Shown here piece after piece: positions 26,641 through 40,700 of a DNA stretch of 64,000 nt. The notes below the pieces were generated by a model. It did not search any database and was not told the origin of the DNA. It was given only the letters and a program-made list of their open reading frames with translations. Every line of letters begins with the position of its first letter. The first letter of the stretch is position 1. Location of the stretch: positions 2,159,769 to 2,223,768 of the forward strand of contig NW_020312935.1 in the NCBI RefSeq assembly GCF_003265705.1. The letters are read 5' to 3'. The stretch comes from Callorhinus ursinus. Taxonomy: Eukaryota; Chordata; Mammalia; Carnivora; Otariidae. The translations under genes and the position numbers were made by a program.

Positions 26641-27975
26641 TCAGCTGTTCAGACTACCTTTTAGAAACCCCTTTGGTTATTTCTTAAAGAATTATAGTTA
26701 GCTTTCCTGCCCTTCACCTTATCCTTAGAGAAACTACATTTCCCTAAGTTCAACCCCTCTCTCCCATCAGATCTCCTCCCTGGCTGGGCTTGCAAGGCTA
26801 GATGGCTGGGTGACATATCCGTGTTTTTCCAGCTCTGCTGCCCCGTTGCTTCCCATAACTCACTACCTGCTGTGCTCTGGTGTAATCACCCCACAGGAAG
26901 TGAAAAATAACTTTGAAAAAATGTACCACATTCAAAGTATCCAGATATTATTGTCTCTGGCCAACATATATGATACCTTTTCATAAATATAGGGACAAAA
27001 TGCCTTTTTTTTTTAGTAGACTATACTAGGGATTTTAATGACATTGAAATTTTGTTTGAATAAGTGGGTCACAGGCTAGAAGCAGGAAATAATTTCATTA
27101 GTACCAGGTTCTTCACTTTTTGTTTCCTCTGGAAAATATATCCTTACTCTAAACCCGATGGGGGTACATAGTAAAAAAATAAGCATAAAAAGCAGACAAC
27201 AACTGTCACAGCAGAGACTATCAGAGATGCCCGTCACCCCTGCCCTATGCTGCACTTTGAGTATTTGCCCTTGCCAAGTACTGGCAGGGGCATGCTATAT
27301 AACATCTCTTAGCTTTTGTCTGGCTGGGGAGGGAGGCAAGAATATTTAAGAATCCTTACCAACTAGTGGGTTTCTTCACTTCTCCTGCCCCCCTACCCTG
27401 AGACACAAACTCTTTCATTTCTTTCTCTTACTTTACCTTAGTAGCTATTTCTCTCAATTTCCTACAGACCAGGAATATAAATTCCAGACATGTATTCAGT
27501 TTAACAAAATCCTACCACAATAAAATAGTTTAGCTGTCCTTGGAGTTTGTTGTAATGGAATTTTACTTGTATTGAGCTGGCTGGGGAGAAAAATAAAATT
27601 GTTAAAAGGAGAAATGTAATATGGCGGAAAGAAAGCAGATGGCTATTTCCCTCCTCCATTTGGAAAATGCATCACTCATTTCCTTTCTTTTGGGTCTCAG
27701 GATTACTTTCCTTTTGGAGGTTTTTAAGATTTTTTTTTTCTTAAATTCAGATAGATGGAAAAAATAAAGGGGGAGCTAATTATCTCTTGCTGGTTTAAAA
27801 ACGAATCCAGATAATCCAGAATCTTGCTTTGGGAATTATAGCTCTCCCGTATATATGAAAGAGACTATGTCTTTTAGAATCCAGAGAAAACAGGGAGGAA
27901 CATGTTGTGGGGGGCTGCAGGGGGCAGAGATGTCTGCAAGACGCCAAGAGCTCACCAGACTGCTATGCTCATGTC

Positions 27976-27981
27976 TTTATT
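27976..27981 (-). promoter_or_regulatory. PMFBP1: PMFBP1 polyadenylation signal AATAAA
   Basis: AATAAA on the minus strand about 215 nt below the stop codon. Cleavage is expected near 27955-27965. Confidence 0.75.
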
Positions 27982-28194
27982 TTAGAGTTTGGGTCTGGAG
28001 ATGGTAGTATGGTTCCAATGCTCACTCCACTGCAGAAAGTGGACAAAACTCAATGAAATGTTAGCATCTTGACAAATAGGCAGGGACCTTGATGCATTCC
28101 TGTAAGAGCTGATCCAGGTCAAGAGAGAGGGGTGGAAAATCACTGTCCTCTGAAAAACGTACGTGGAAGTGATGCCCAGGGCAAGGTGCTGGTT

Positions 28195-28211
28195 CTAGCA
28201 ATATGAGGAAC
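28195..28211 (-). CDS. PMFBP1: PMFBP1 terminal coding exon (five codons and stop)
   Basis: Acceptor TTCCCTCAG then GT TCC TCA TAT TGC TAG. With the G from the previous exon this gives the conserved C-terminus GSSYC. Confidence 0.88.
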
Positions 28212-31200
28212 CTGAGGGAACAGGGAGGAAATGACAGTCTTGATTTAAGCAGAGATTAATGAGATGATTCCTCATGGCCAGGCAGCTCAGCTGTGGGGTG
28301 ACTTCTTCCCTCTGGGGCATCATGGGGTCTATAGATGACAGAAAAGGTAGCTATGGATCCATGCTGTACAGGGGATCAGGGTGCTCTTGTGGGGTTTTCA
28401 GAACACATTATAGGAGGAAGATGTTTATTCTACCTGTTCCCTTCTTGTCCCCACACTTCCAAAAAGAGATTGGGTCAGGGGAAGGGATAGGTCTGAGATA
28501 TGACGCACTTGGCTATCCTCAGAGAGTCTTAGATCAGAACAAGCCGTACTTCACTCACCTCTTCCCACAACATATGAGGAAACAGTGATCTGTGGTCCAG
28601 AGTGGCTAAACAGAAGGTCTGTCCCCCAGTTCCTACTCTGAATTCCCAATCCACTGATCTCTTCTTGAAAAATAATATCAGGCTGCTGCTATTTTTTTGA
28701 ACCGTGGGACTAAGAAAGATGACATCATATAAGTAGCAAAAGACAAAGGGCAGACATACCTGAACAGTGGGGTACCCCGATAAACTTGGTGATGTCCATT
28801 CTTTGGTTCACGTCCTGGGTCGTCCCCCTGAAGCCCAAGGTGGCACATACTTTTCCCTTCTGTATGGGCTCCATCTTGCTTGGGCCTAGGGCTCTGGCGT
28901 ATAGCCTTGGGTGCCCGGTTTTCAGCTTCTTCTCCTCTATCTCAGTCTTCAGTTTCTTGTTTTCCTGCTGCAGATGGACCATTACATTGTGGAGGTGGCT
29001 AGGGAAGGAGAGGGAAGGACAGGGGTTCTTTGGTCTGCTTCAGTATCTTGGTTTCCCACTGGAAGGGGCAGATAAAGGCACCACAGGAAGGAGGGCCATG
29101 GATAGCCAAGTCCTTTCAGAGCTGGTGCTCTCATATTCCATAGAAATGGAGGCCTATGTGTATCCCCTGGAAGAAGCCCAGGCCCAGGGTCGGGGTGGAC
29201 CCAAAACCAGTACTTCTGAGCCACTGTGTCATGTCAGCTCACGGCCTGTTTTCATATCTGTCAGACGGGGACAGTTGAGTCTGATCTGCCTTCTGCACTT
29301 CATATAAAGCTCCAGTTTGACAAAAGATAGAAATTTGATTTGAAGAGCTGGAAGGCTGTCATGAACAATCCCATGTGCCCGGGCTGTCCCGGCTGTGCCT
29401 GGGAAACACTCTCATCCAGTTCTGATGCCAAAGCCAAGTTCTTTCCCCTCCCTTTGCTGGAAGGTTGAGAGCACAGGGGATCCCAGCTCTGTTGAGAGCT
29501 GGGTAAGTAACTTGTCCCCATCTTATGGATGAAGAAATGGTAGCAGTGATGTAGGGGAGGTGAAAGAACTTAACATATCTCCTGTGGCTCCATACCTGGT
29601 CATATTTCTCCAAACCAATGTCGAGGGCAGTGGGTGGCTGTGGGCTCTGGAAACAGACTTTCCAAGTTCGAATTCTGGTTCCGCCATTTACTTTTCCTGA
29701 GGCCACGGGCAAGTTATTTAGCCTCTGGGTTCCTCTCTTTCTTCATCCATAAATGGGGAATTTAATGGTACTGAACTCATGAGTTCTTATAAAGATTAAA
29801 TAAATTAATACATATAAAGCACTTAGAACAGTGCTTCACACATGTAACAGCTAAATATTATTTGTGTCATTATTATCATTATTATTATTACTAAAAGATG
29901 GCTTTTCTTCAAATAGGTCCAAACTCAGGAATGAGTTCTTTGTGAAACAACTTCCTGGAACTTGGCACATCAAAAGAAAAAGCCTGAAATGCTCTGTTAC
30001 CTTCAGATTTTTACAGTTTCTCTTTCAGCTGATCCCTTTCAGAAAATGCTTTTGTCCCAGTGAAAAATTTCATGGTCTTTTCTAGAGGGAAATCAAAGAA
30101 TTCATTCCGAACTTCGCTGGGCCCGTGTTTTGCCCTCTTGCTCTCTATAAACCTGGGAGTGTTGAAGACACCCCCGGAGCTCCTTGCGTCATCGCCACAC
30201 TCCATATGCCACCGGGCCTGGAGGTGGGGTCCTCACCATGCCCTCATTCCCGGGCTCTCCGCCACTCTCTCTGGCCCACCCCTGTCAGCATTCCCAATGC
30301 CGTCAACATCCCGTACATCCTCTCCAAGCCTCTCAGTCCCTTGGCTTCTACATTCCAATGATCTTGTCCTCTTCTTAAACTCAGCCACCATCCTATGGTC
30401 ACAGCTCAGAACAGAGCTTTCCACCTGGGGCTGATGAGTGGGTTCTAGGTGTGCTGAGATGTGGACACCCTCAGCTCTTGGGGCAGCCACTGGTTGGTCA
30501 ACTTTGTCACAAACAACTCATCCCAAATTCTTCCACTGTGCCAAACAAATGTGATTATTTTCTAAGTGTTTCCTGCCAAAGGGTTGGGAGCCACTGCTCT
30601 AGAGCTTGTCATTATCTGTGACTATACCATCTCTGAAATCTTGGTTTTAGACATCCGTACTTTCACCTCTGTTCCCAAACTTCCAACACTCTTCCCACAC
30701 CACAGTCTGCTGACCCACCTTTGGCCATGAGGATGAAGCATGGCCACAGGGGAGGATGGAACAACAAGGTGAAGGAACTTAAGTCCCCAGATGACCATGT
30801 AGGACAGAGGCACCCCACCAACCTGGACTGTTCATCTCCTAGGGATGGTCCTTCCATGTTGTATGTTCCTTCATTTGGAGGTCTCTTTGTTACAGCAGCT
30901 TAGCCTCTACCCTGCCTTTCAGTTCCTGTTTCCTTCTTAGCATTTTTGTCCCCTGAGAATCACAGCGGGTGACAGTGGGAAGGGGCATAGAGACTAGTAA
31001 CCCCTTTCTGTATTGTTGGTGAGGGAAGGCCCAAAGAGGTGCAGTGATGTGCCCAAGGTCACATAAATGCAGATTCATGACCCAGAATCTTTCCATAGTC
31101 CCAGCCCTTTCCTGAGGTCAGATGTATGTATTTAATGATAAAGCCAGCCCTGGCTCATGGCTGACCCTTCTCCTTAGGGCCCAACGGCAGCCTGGGTGGT

Positions 31201-31703
31201 GTGGGATGACTTACTCCTTTTCACCAGTCAGCTTGGCAATATATTTGACCTGCTCACGGAGCTTGTTTCCTAGTTTCTCATTGGCGATCCTGTAATAAAA
31301 TCCATAAGAGAAAGTTCCCAGACCCCCATGAGGAAGAGCACGAGTTGGATGGCTGGGAGGCTGGTGTTCTCAGCAAGGTGTCTGCTGAGCCCTAGACTCC
31401 AGCTCATTACCCACTCCCCAGAGCTAGAGCCTCACTAGCACCTGGCAATTGAGGGAAACTTCCATTCTCAATTACTATGCAAAATCACTGTGATCTCAGG
31501 TGAGTTCAAGGGATCCAGGCAGGGAAGCCAGATTCCAGGTTGGGAAGAGGAAATCTGACCTACAGCAAAGCATCCCTTTTATCTTGGAGCTGCTCTGTTT
31601 CTAAGTTAGCAGATCTTTCTGATTCTGCTTGAAGAGTTGAGGTTCCTCCATCTTATTCCCAGCTCTTGAATGTGGGCTATTACTGAATTCATTTCCCTAG
31701 AGG

Positions 31704-31747
<44 letters not shown>

Positions 31748-34700
31748 CGCGTGCACACGTGTGTGCATGTGTGTATGTGACACTATTCTTTGGACATGTG
31801 CAGTTTCTCAGCTCAGCCCAGCCCAGGCCTTGGAACCCTGCCTTACTTTATAATTCCTTACGTACTTCTGCTCTTTTGCCCATTGCTCCATGTTGGACAT
31901 AATCTGATCATTCTCTCGGCGTAGCCGACAGGTGTCTTTAGCCGTAGACCGCTGGGGCACACACACAGGCTTTGGTACAAGAAGAAAATGAGATGGTTGG
32001 GGGGGGGGTGGAGCATAGGCCTGTCACCACCCTACTCCCAAATCAGGTTTCTTCTCTCCCTGAAAGAAGAAACATTGGTTCTGCTGCCCAACCCCTAGGC
32101 CAGAGTTGGACCTGCCAGGATCTCTGCCTCCAGCAGTGCATGCACACAAAGGTGACATCTCTGAGCAGGGCACTGTTTATAGTAGAGACAAAGTAGATGT
32201 GTATACTTACAATAATGATTTTTGGGCAAAGGCATTAAAACATCTTGCTTTTAAAAAGCAATACATTAAGCCAATTTTTTAACAGATGGAAGAAAAAAAT
32301 ATCTTGAGGAATGGATGCCTTTTTTTCTAATGCAAGCAAAGGTCCTGTGGCTACACCAAGAGATCCTGTGGCCTCCTGCCATGAACTTCACTGCTCAGGG
32401 ACCGGGGCATAAGGCATGCTCAAAGATCTCTTAGCAGATTCTACTGCAGGGTAAGTGAAAATGTCAGGATGGGCTCTGGAGGGGGACTGCCCAGGGGGTT
32501 ATCTAAGTCAGGGACGGCTGGTATACCTGACAGGGAGATGGCACTCTCTTCTCTGGAATGGGCCTTTGTTCTGCTCACTATCTCTATCAACGAAGGCACA
32601 GGAAGACAGTTGGGTTGAGACAATGCTGTGGGCCTTAGAACACCCAGACCCTACTTTGTACTGAATAGAGTGGACTGGGGGTGTCCTTTCCTTGCTTTTA
32701 GGCACCCCCACCCCCACCAAGGTTGGTCTAGTATCCAGGTGGTCGTGGATGTGCTGGGAGGGTCTGGGAGGAAGTGATGGGAAGCTGAGGAGTGCCCACC
32801 TCCTTCTCATCTGCCAGGAGGTTCTCTTTCAGGGTGGCCATTTCCTCCTGGAAGGCACGGAGCTGCTCCTCTTTAGCTGCCAGCATCTTGAGGTCACTCT
32901 GGTGCTGCTTCTGCCACTGCAACACTTGGTTGCTCATCTCCTCCAGCTTCTTGTCGAAGGCTTGAACCTGCTCAGGGGCACAAAGTGAGGAGGGAGACCC
33001 CGGCTGGAGGGCTGGCTGCCCTGAGCCCAGAGCCTCTGTGACAAGGCAGGAGGGAGCTTTCTAGGCTTTGAGAGACTCCTTAGGGGGCATTTTACTTCCA
33101 ATACCAGCAGAGGGCGCCCCTGGCCGCCTTTGCCTGAAGCTCCCTGAGCCAGCAAATGGAGAACCCCGTTAGCCAAAGGGAAGAATGGCTTTGTACTGAA
33201 GAGCTCAGGGGCAAGAAGAGAGAGACCCTGGGAACCTGGTACAGGAAGGCAGCCTGAGCTCCTGGCTGCTCCTCACCTCTAGCTCGCTCTGCTGTTGGAA
33301 GCCCTGCAGTTTTTTTAATTCCATGTTGAGCTTTTTCATCCTCTCCTCGTAAGCAATGATTTCATCTTCCAGCTGAACTTTTCTCTCTTGGGCCTGTGCC
33401 AAGGTTCGGTGGAGGCTCTTGGTCTCTGAGGTCGTATGATTGAGCTTTCGTAAAGACAAAGGGGTAAGAATGGCTGTCACAGTTCTTTGGCCCATTCTAT
33501 TGAGTGCTGAATGGAGAAGGGTTCCAGCCCCTCCCCATCCTCTGCTCAGGGTAGCATAGACACCTGGTCACTTGCCTAGTGTTCCAGGGAGGGGTGGGAA
33601 GTGACAGTGGTTAATTTTCTACATCTTCATCCCCCTACCCCATTTCCTCTATTTCCAGTTCTCTGAACTGATCAGCTAGGCATGATCAGCACTGGATGGG
33701 GCACAAATTGCCCAGACAACCTAGGTTTTGGGAAAACTTTGCCCCTGGATCACCTGTGGGCAGGAAGATTTGTTAGATTTGGCCTCATTCTTTGTGATCC
33801 CTTTCTCCCCACCCCCCCCCCAAAAGTCCTCACTATGAGGAGGCAGACCTTCCCTGGAAGGACATCCTAGCTCAGAATGCAGATGGTCCTAGTGACAGCC
33901 AGTTGTGCAGGAGATTGACTCTTGCACTTCTCGAGCTACTCGGACATTTCTTTGCTCCCCAAAGCCCTGGAGATGAGAGGGTATGGCTTACTTTCTCGAG
34001 AGTTTGTGTCAGGTCATCTTGGCAGGCAATTGACTTTCGGGACAATTCCTCATAGGCTTCTTTACTGACCATGGTCTGGAGATATTGCTTCTCCTTCTGC
34101 ACAGCCTTCTCCAGCTGGACCTGCAGACTCTCGAAGGCCTCCTTCTGAAGGGCTAGCTTTAGGAGGGGGAACATCACTATCAAGGTTCATACCTATAGAG
34201 GTATCCTCTGTGTCTACAGGAAATGGACCAGAGCTGGGCTCTCTTCCCTCTGTACTAACAGACAGAGCAGTCTGTGATAAGGCCCCCACCCTCCCCTCAC
34301 TGTTATAAAAAGAACAGCTGCCTTTCCAGGCTCTTCTGCACCCCTCTCCTCACACGTCCCCTTCTAAGTTAGCAGGTCCCCTGCACATAAGGAGTACTGG
34401 CAGTACTAGGCCATGATGTATCAAGTACATGAATAATCCCTTTCACAGACTCTGTAGTCTTTAATAAAGATCTGGAATTCAGTTCTAGTTTAGGAACCAT
34501 GATACAACATTTCATTTGTACATTTTATGCCTTCCTTAGTTCCTGACATAATCCACTAGACTTGCACCATGAAAGCAGGACTGGGTTTACTTCCTTCACT
34601 GCTGTATCCCCACTGCCTATAGCTCAGGGCATGGCATATAATATGTGCTCAGTAAATACTAAATCATTGTTTTTGACTGAATGAAATATTTTGTATGGCA

Positions 34701-37700
34701 ATGTTTGGAATTAGGGATGCACTGAACATGTGGTTCTGGTAAAGCATGTTTAAAAACTGAAGTCTGTGTCTTAAACTTAGTAATGAGTATGTATTCATGC
34801 TATAGTTAAAAGGAATTGAGATCTGGAGTTAGAGGTTGTGGTTCTGTCATTTACTTAATCTCTCTGAGCTTCAGTTTCCTCTTCTGCAAGCCAGTTACTT
34901 TCATTTGTTTCATAGAGTTTTGGTGATGATCAAATGAGATTATATAGGTAAAAAGGGCTTATTAAGGTATAAATTACTATATAGTTGTGAGTATGGTCAT
35001 GAACATGCTAAGTAACTAGCCATGTTATTAAATACTTTTAAGTACAGGGCAGAGATCTACTTCCAAATCTGGAAGCAGAAGGGAGACCTTAGAAATTCAC
35101 ATGCCCAACTTCTGTTCTTTGGTATTTTATCTGTTCTTTGATATTTTAATACACCCCCATCCACATAGAAACACACTCCATTGGATTTTCTTCAGTAACA
35201 GCTCCGTGCTTGAAGTTTATTATTTTTTCAGATGGAATTTTGAGTATCTTGAACTCTAGGAACTGGTGAGATGAGAAGTGTTAGATTGTACTTCTGACTC
35301 TATATTTACATGTCCCGAGAATGAAACCATTCCTAAAGATAAAATAATTTGGTCTTCTGGAAAAAGAAATGCATCTTTTGCGGGGACTTCTGAAAACATG
35401 GAGTCAACTAGGTCTGCCCAATAAACCAGGGGAATCACTGAAGAAACTGTAACTCACTAAGTTCTTGATAATTGGTGGCCAAATCAGGAAATATCATCAC
35501 AGAGGTGAGATAACAAAAAGAAAGGTGGTGACATAAATCACAGAAGCTTAATTAATTTTGTATTACTTATTCACATGTAATAAATATAGATTATTTATTA
35601 TTTGTATTATTTATTTATTGTTTTTATTTTTAAAAAATTACCAGCAAAAAAAAAAAAAATTACCAGCAAAAGATGGGTTTATTTGGGAATGAAAGTGAAT
35701 TGCAATCTGGGACAAAGAAGCTGTGGCAAAACCATAGGGAAATCTGGGGAAGAAAAGAGGGGTATGTTTTTTTAAGGAGAAAAGGGGTAAGTTGGGAAGA
35801 CTGTTATGAACTAAAAGTCCATTGGAGTTTGGAGGCTTTATTTTAAATTTCTCTAACATCAGTGGTTTAGCTTGGAGAAAGATAATGAAAACCTATATAT
35901 AGATATATGTAAATTATACAATCAAGGAGTTTTAATAAAAGTTCTCACAAAGATGTACTGTCTCCCTCACCAAAAGCATTAAGCCTAGATGGATTTAAAG
36001 GTGGGTTTCACTAAGTCATCCTTGATTCCTTGCTTCCTCTCACATTCAGTCCATCATTAGTCTGGTCAATTCTGCTGCCAAAACACATCGGGAATTTGCT
36101 CATTCTGTCTTCAGTGATGCCACACTAGCTTGAATGGCAATAGTCTCCTAACTGGATTCCTCATTTCCATGCCTACCCCTCTCTGCAATAAATTTCCACA
36201 TATTAGTCAGAGTTATATTTTGAAAACTTAGCTCAAATCACCTCTCCAGCCCCTTTAAGGAAATTTCATCAATGTCTTTTCATTGCTCCTAGAATAAAAC
36301 CCTAAATTGCTTAACAGAGGCCACAATGTCTACCCCTACCTATCTCTCTACTCTCATCCTATACCAATATCCTCCTTGATTACTACACTCCAGTCATACT
36401 GGCCTTATTTTACTTCCTACAACATTCCAAGTATTGTTTTAAAAGAGTAATACATGACGCACAGTCGGGACTCACACTGGGAACGTGAGGATGGGCCAAA
36501 ATAGGATCAATTAATTTTTATTCACCATATTACAAAGAACATCATACCAAAACAGAGGGACTCCATTAATGTTAAAAGCAAGAAAAGGATGCTACTGCTA
36601 AACAACAATCTGTAGGTACTGTCCAATGCAATAAGGTAAAAAAAGAAAAAAAAAAGAATAACTATTACAAAGGTTTAGAGAATTGTTGTTGCTTGCAAAT
36701 GATATAATCATCTACCTAGAAAATCCATGAAAAGCAACTGAAAAACTATTACTGCTTAGAAGTGAGTTCAAGAAGTCCAAATACAGAATAAATATGTAAA
36801 ATAAATTAGCTTTCTTAACAGTAATTAATTATAAAATGTAGTGGAAAAATGTCCTAGAATCAGAGATGAAAAAAATCTCAAGATCTGTTGCTTTCAGATG
36901 GTAACTTTAAAAACTGAGATATGGAACACTGATGAAAGAAAATGCACTTTAGAATGTAAAACTAAGCCTCTTTCTAATGACTGTTTCAACTGATAATATG
37001 TCTACTATATATGAGGTATGCTTTTAAAAAGTTGAACATGCTTATGCACACAAAAAACCCCTCTAGTCTCCTGATTTTCATCAACAGAATTCTGAAATGA
37101 ATGCTTTTACTTCCACATTTACATGGCTATCTTTCTTCTGGCAAACATGATAATAGGTCCGTATTAAATACTAAGGTAATATCCCTTATATTCAGGGAGG
37201 TTCCTTGGGGGTCTCAGTGACTCAGACCTTGACTCTGGACCACAGCAAAGGAGAGATTTATATCTTGGGAGGACAAAACTTCAGAAATGTCAGTTTCTGT
37301 GCTAGCTAATACGGTAGCTGCTAGCCACATGAGGCTATTTACATTTAAATAAAACTAAAACTTTAGTTAATATTAAAATTAAAAATTCATTTCCTTAGTC
37401 ATATAAAGCCATATTCCAAGCGGTCAACAGCCTCATAGGGCTAGTGGACATTGTATATTAGAGAGCTCTCATATAGAAATTTTCCATCATCACAGAAAGT
37501 TCCACTGGGCAGTGCTCTTCTTATACTTTGCATAGTCCACAGTATTTTAAAATTAACATTTTTCTCTTCTTAAATTATCAAGGAATCTGAGCTGCTTGGT
37601 CTTTCATTTGTAACCCAAGAGACCACCTATCAAGATGCTATATTTGTTTCCTGAAGAAAGATGAAATATATTCAGTTAGGGAAAGTATTGCTGTTCATGA

Positions 37701-40700
37701 TGAAGGGGAAAGAGGTTAGGTGTCAGAGCTAGATGATCCAGGTTCAAACAGTGGTCCATCTCATCACTTACTAATCAGTTACCTTGAGCCCCAGCCTTCC
37801 TTTCCTCTGTAAAATGAGGATCGTAGTGATCTCTATCTTGTTGGGAGTCAAGCAGATGGAAGGCATGTGAAGGACATAAGTAGACAGTCAATAAATGATG
37901 ACTGACTTCAAGCACGGTGCCTGTATATGTTAGCTGCCATTTACTCTTTTCTGTCATCTTTATTTGTGTAATGATAAATAGCTGTCTCCCTTTCCATCCC
38001 CTTTTTGTGCTTTGGCACCATTTTTGGTAGTGTTCCCTAGCCAATTGCCCCAACAGTGGACTCACTCAAGTCTGGTCTGAAATGTTGCTGTGGAATATTG
38101 CTGCCAAAGCCCAGGAAGTTCGGGAGCTCCAGCAGATATTACGTTAAGACCTTCCACAAGTGTAAGAAACATTTCTTTGGCTAAGCAAACAGGTGCAGGA
38201 GGGTTACCCCCACTTCAAGGAGAGAAGTGAAGTTAGAGGCACCACAGGATGCACGTGGGCTGGGCGTTTAGCAGCATTTCTGTGGTGGAGGAGAGACAAG
38301 TACTGATTTCAGGTCAAGGGTCCCAGGGTTCAAGTTCCTCACCCCCTCAGGGTTTCTGTCAACTCACCTCATTACTGAGCTCTTGGATGACTTGCTGGGA
38401 GGCGTTTTGTTTGCTGAGAGAGGACTCCAGCTGCGCGGAACATTGCATCAGCCGTGCTTTGAGAGTCTCATTTTCCTCCTCCAACATCCTCAAATTTCCC
38501 TTTGTCTGCTCCCCCATTAGAGAACAAAGCCCAGAAGAGGGGTGTTACCCGAGGCTCCCACAGAAGCCTGCTCCTCCTGCCCACGCCCACAGCTCCAGGC
38601 TGCGGCCTGTGGCGTCTTGGGCCTTCTCTCTCCTGCTCACTTGACTTTTTTACCTTCCCTCCCTTCTCTCCTAAGGTTTGAGGCCCCACAGCCTCTGTAT
38701 CCTGCCAGGCTCAGTGGGGCTCAAGCGTTGCCCTGGATTCATGAACCCAGCTCTTCTGGACTCTGCTTCTCACCATTTTTTCTTTCTTTTTTTCCTCCTG
38801 TTGGAATGTCTCAAGCTCTTGCTCCAGCAACTTCTCCTGTTCTTTGCTCTTTTTCAACTGCTCCCGTTTCTCCTCCAGTAATCTTGTCACCTCCTGAAGC
38901 TCCTCTGTTAGACTGCTTTTGGCGGAGGCTTGCTCTCTGTGCTGAGAAATAAAGACCGGCCTGAAAGAGGGCACCTGGGTGGCTCAGTCAGCTGAGTCGG
39001 CCTTCGGCGCGGGTCATGATCCTGGGGTCCCGTGATCGAGCCCCGCATCCGGCTCCCTGTTCTGCGGGGAGCCTGCTTCTCCCTCTCCCTTGGCTCCTGC
39101 CCCCACTTGTGCTTGCTCTCTCTCTCTTTTGCAATCTCACATAAATAAATAAATAAACCCTGTTTTTCTTTCTTTCTTTTTTTTTTTAAAGACCGGCCTC
39201 AAAGACAGTCTTAGGCTGTATATTTTTGAAAAAACAAAACAACCCCCACCCCCACCCCCTGACAAAGAAAATGGCTGAGATAAATATGAGGGCAAGTCCT
39301 TGCTTTTTAGCGTAGATAATAAAGTTTCCTCAGATGTTCAGCAATATTTTTTTTTGTCTAATTAGATATACCAACTTATTTTATTTATAGATCCAGTTCC
39401 CACAGCATCAACCTTCTCTCCCACTTACCAAATCTTTCCACATAAAAAACTCTTTGAATAAAGTTAAAAAAAAATCTTAGAGAAGCACAAGAAGAATAAT
39501 TCAGAGATCAAAGACTTTAAAATGACTGACAAGGATAGGTTTTGAATCCTACAAAAAAAAAAAAAACCAGCATTGTCCTCTGACTGTTTTTATTTATTTA
39601 TTTATATTTATTTATTTATTATTTCTTTAAGATTTTATTTATTTATTTACTTGACATCGAGAGACACAGCGAGAGAGGGAACACAAGCAGGGGGAGTGGG
39701 AGAGGGAGAAGCAGGCTTCCCGCGGGGCAGGGAGCCCGATGCGGGGCTTGATCCCAGGACGCCAGGATCATGACCTGAGCCGAAGGCAGACGCTTAAGGA
39801 CTGAGCCACCCAGGCGCCCCTGTCCTCTGACTGTTTTTTAAGCTTAGCCCTTCAAAATGCTTATTATCGGTCATGGGAATCAGAGCTGATAGGCTGGCTT
39901 AGCATTCTAACACAAATTCTGGACAATTAGTTTGAATGGATTGGTGGTGGCATCTTCCCAAATAAAGACTAATATATTTAATCTCAAGTAGAGCAGATGC
40001 TTGGGCTGGCAGCGTATTTGCCCTTTATACCTGGTGTTGAAGGAGTTTTAGATGATCTAGCAGTTCATTCAGCTTCATATCCTGCTCAGTTGTTGTCTTC
40101 TGAAACTGCCTCTTTTCCTTTTCTGAACTTTCAAGCTTCCTCCGGGCCTCAGAGAGTTCTAATGTCAGCTCCTCTATCCGCTTCCTAAAGCAAAATGGCA
40201 ACAACAGGAAGACAGACTCTGGTGTCTGTGCTGGCAGATGGTGAGCCGGCTGCATGGGGCTTGTTATCTCATTCCCAGGCAGCTGCTGCCGTGTCCAGGC
40301 CAGCTCACCAGAGACAGAGCCTCTCTCTGGAGGTGACACGGTGGTACCTGTTGGGTGCGAGTTCCTCTCCAGCCATCAAGGAATCCTTCTGCAGCTTCTG
40401 AAGTTCTCTCTGCAGCTCCTGAATGGTCTCTGTCTTCTGCTTCTCCAGGAAAAGGTAGCTTTGCAGTTTCCTCTGCGCATCCTCCAGGTTACTCTTTGCC
40501 AGAAGGGTCTCCTCTTTGTACTGGGCGGCTTGCTGAGCTGTGGAACCCAGCAGACAAGTCAGGCACATGTGCATGGGAGAAGGGGGTATGTGTGAAGATC
40601 AGACTCTCAAATAAGACCAGTTAAAAAGTCTCTTCCTTCAATTTGTGACCTACTTCAATTTCCAACCTTTCCTCTTTTCTCTCCATCTCATTATCACTCC

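Larger units (their letters stand above)
23990..27950. other. Intergenic interval between convergent DHX38 and PMFBP1
   Basis: I see no exon-like coding sequence on either strand. It holds a CanSINE at 25306-25490, an old L1 fragment at 26340-26640, a 9-bp inverted repeat with TTGTT loop at 24542-24564, and otherwise unassigned sequence. Confidence 0.7.

Noticed and set aside
31690..31902. ORF beginning with a VCVCVC run
   Set aside because: Translation of the (TG)n(CG)n repeat; not a protein.
38711..38773. Continuation of the 38774-38941 exon ([15 protein letters not shown])
   Set aside because: A clear GTGAGA donor precedes it, composition leaves the coiled-coil pattern, and the next exon joins in phase 0 at 38505.
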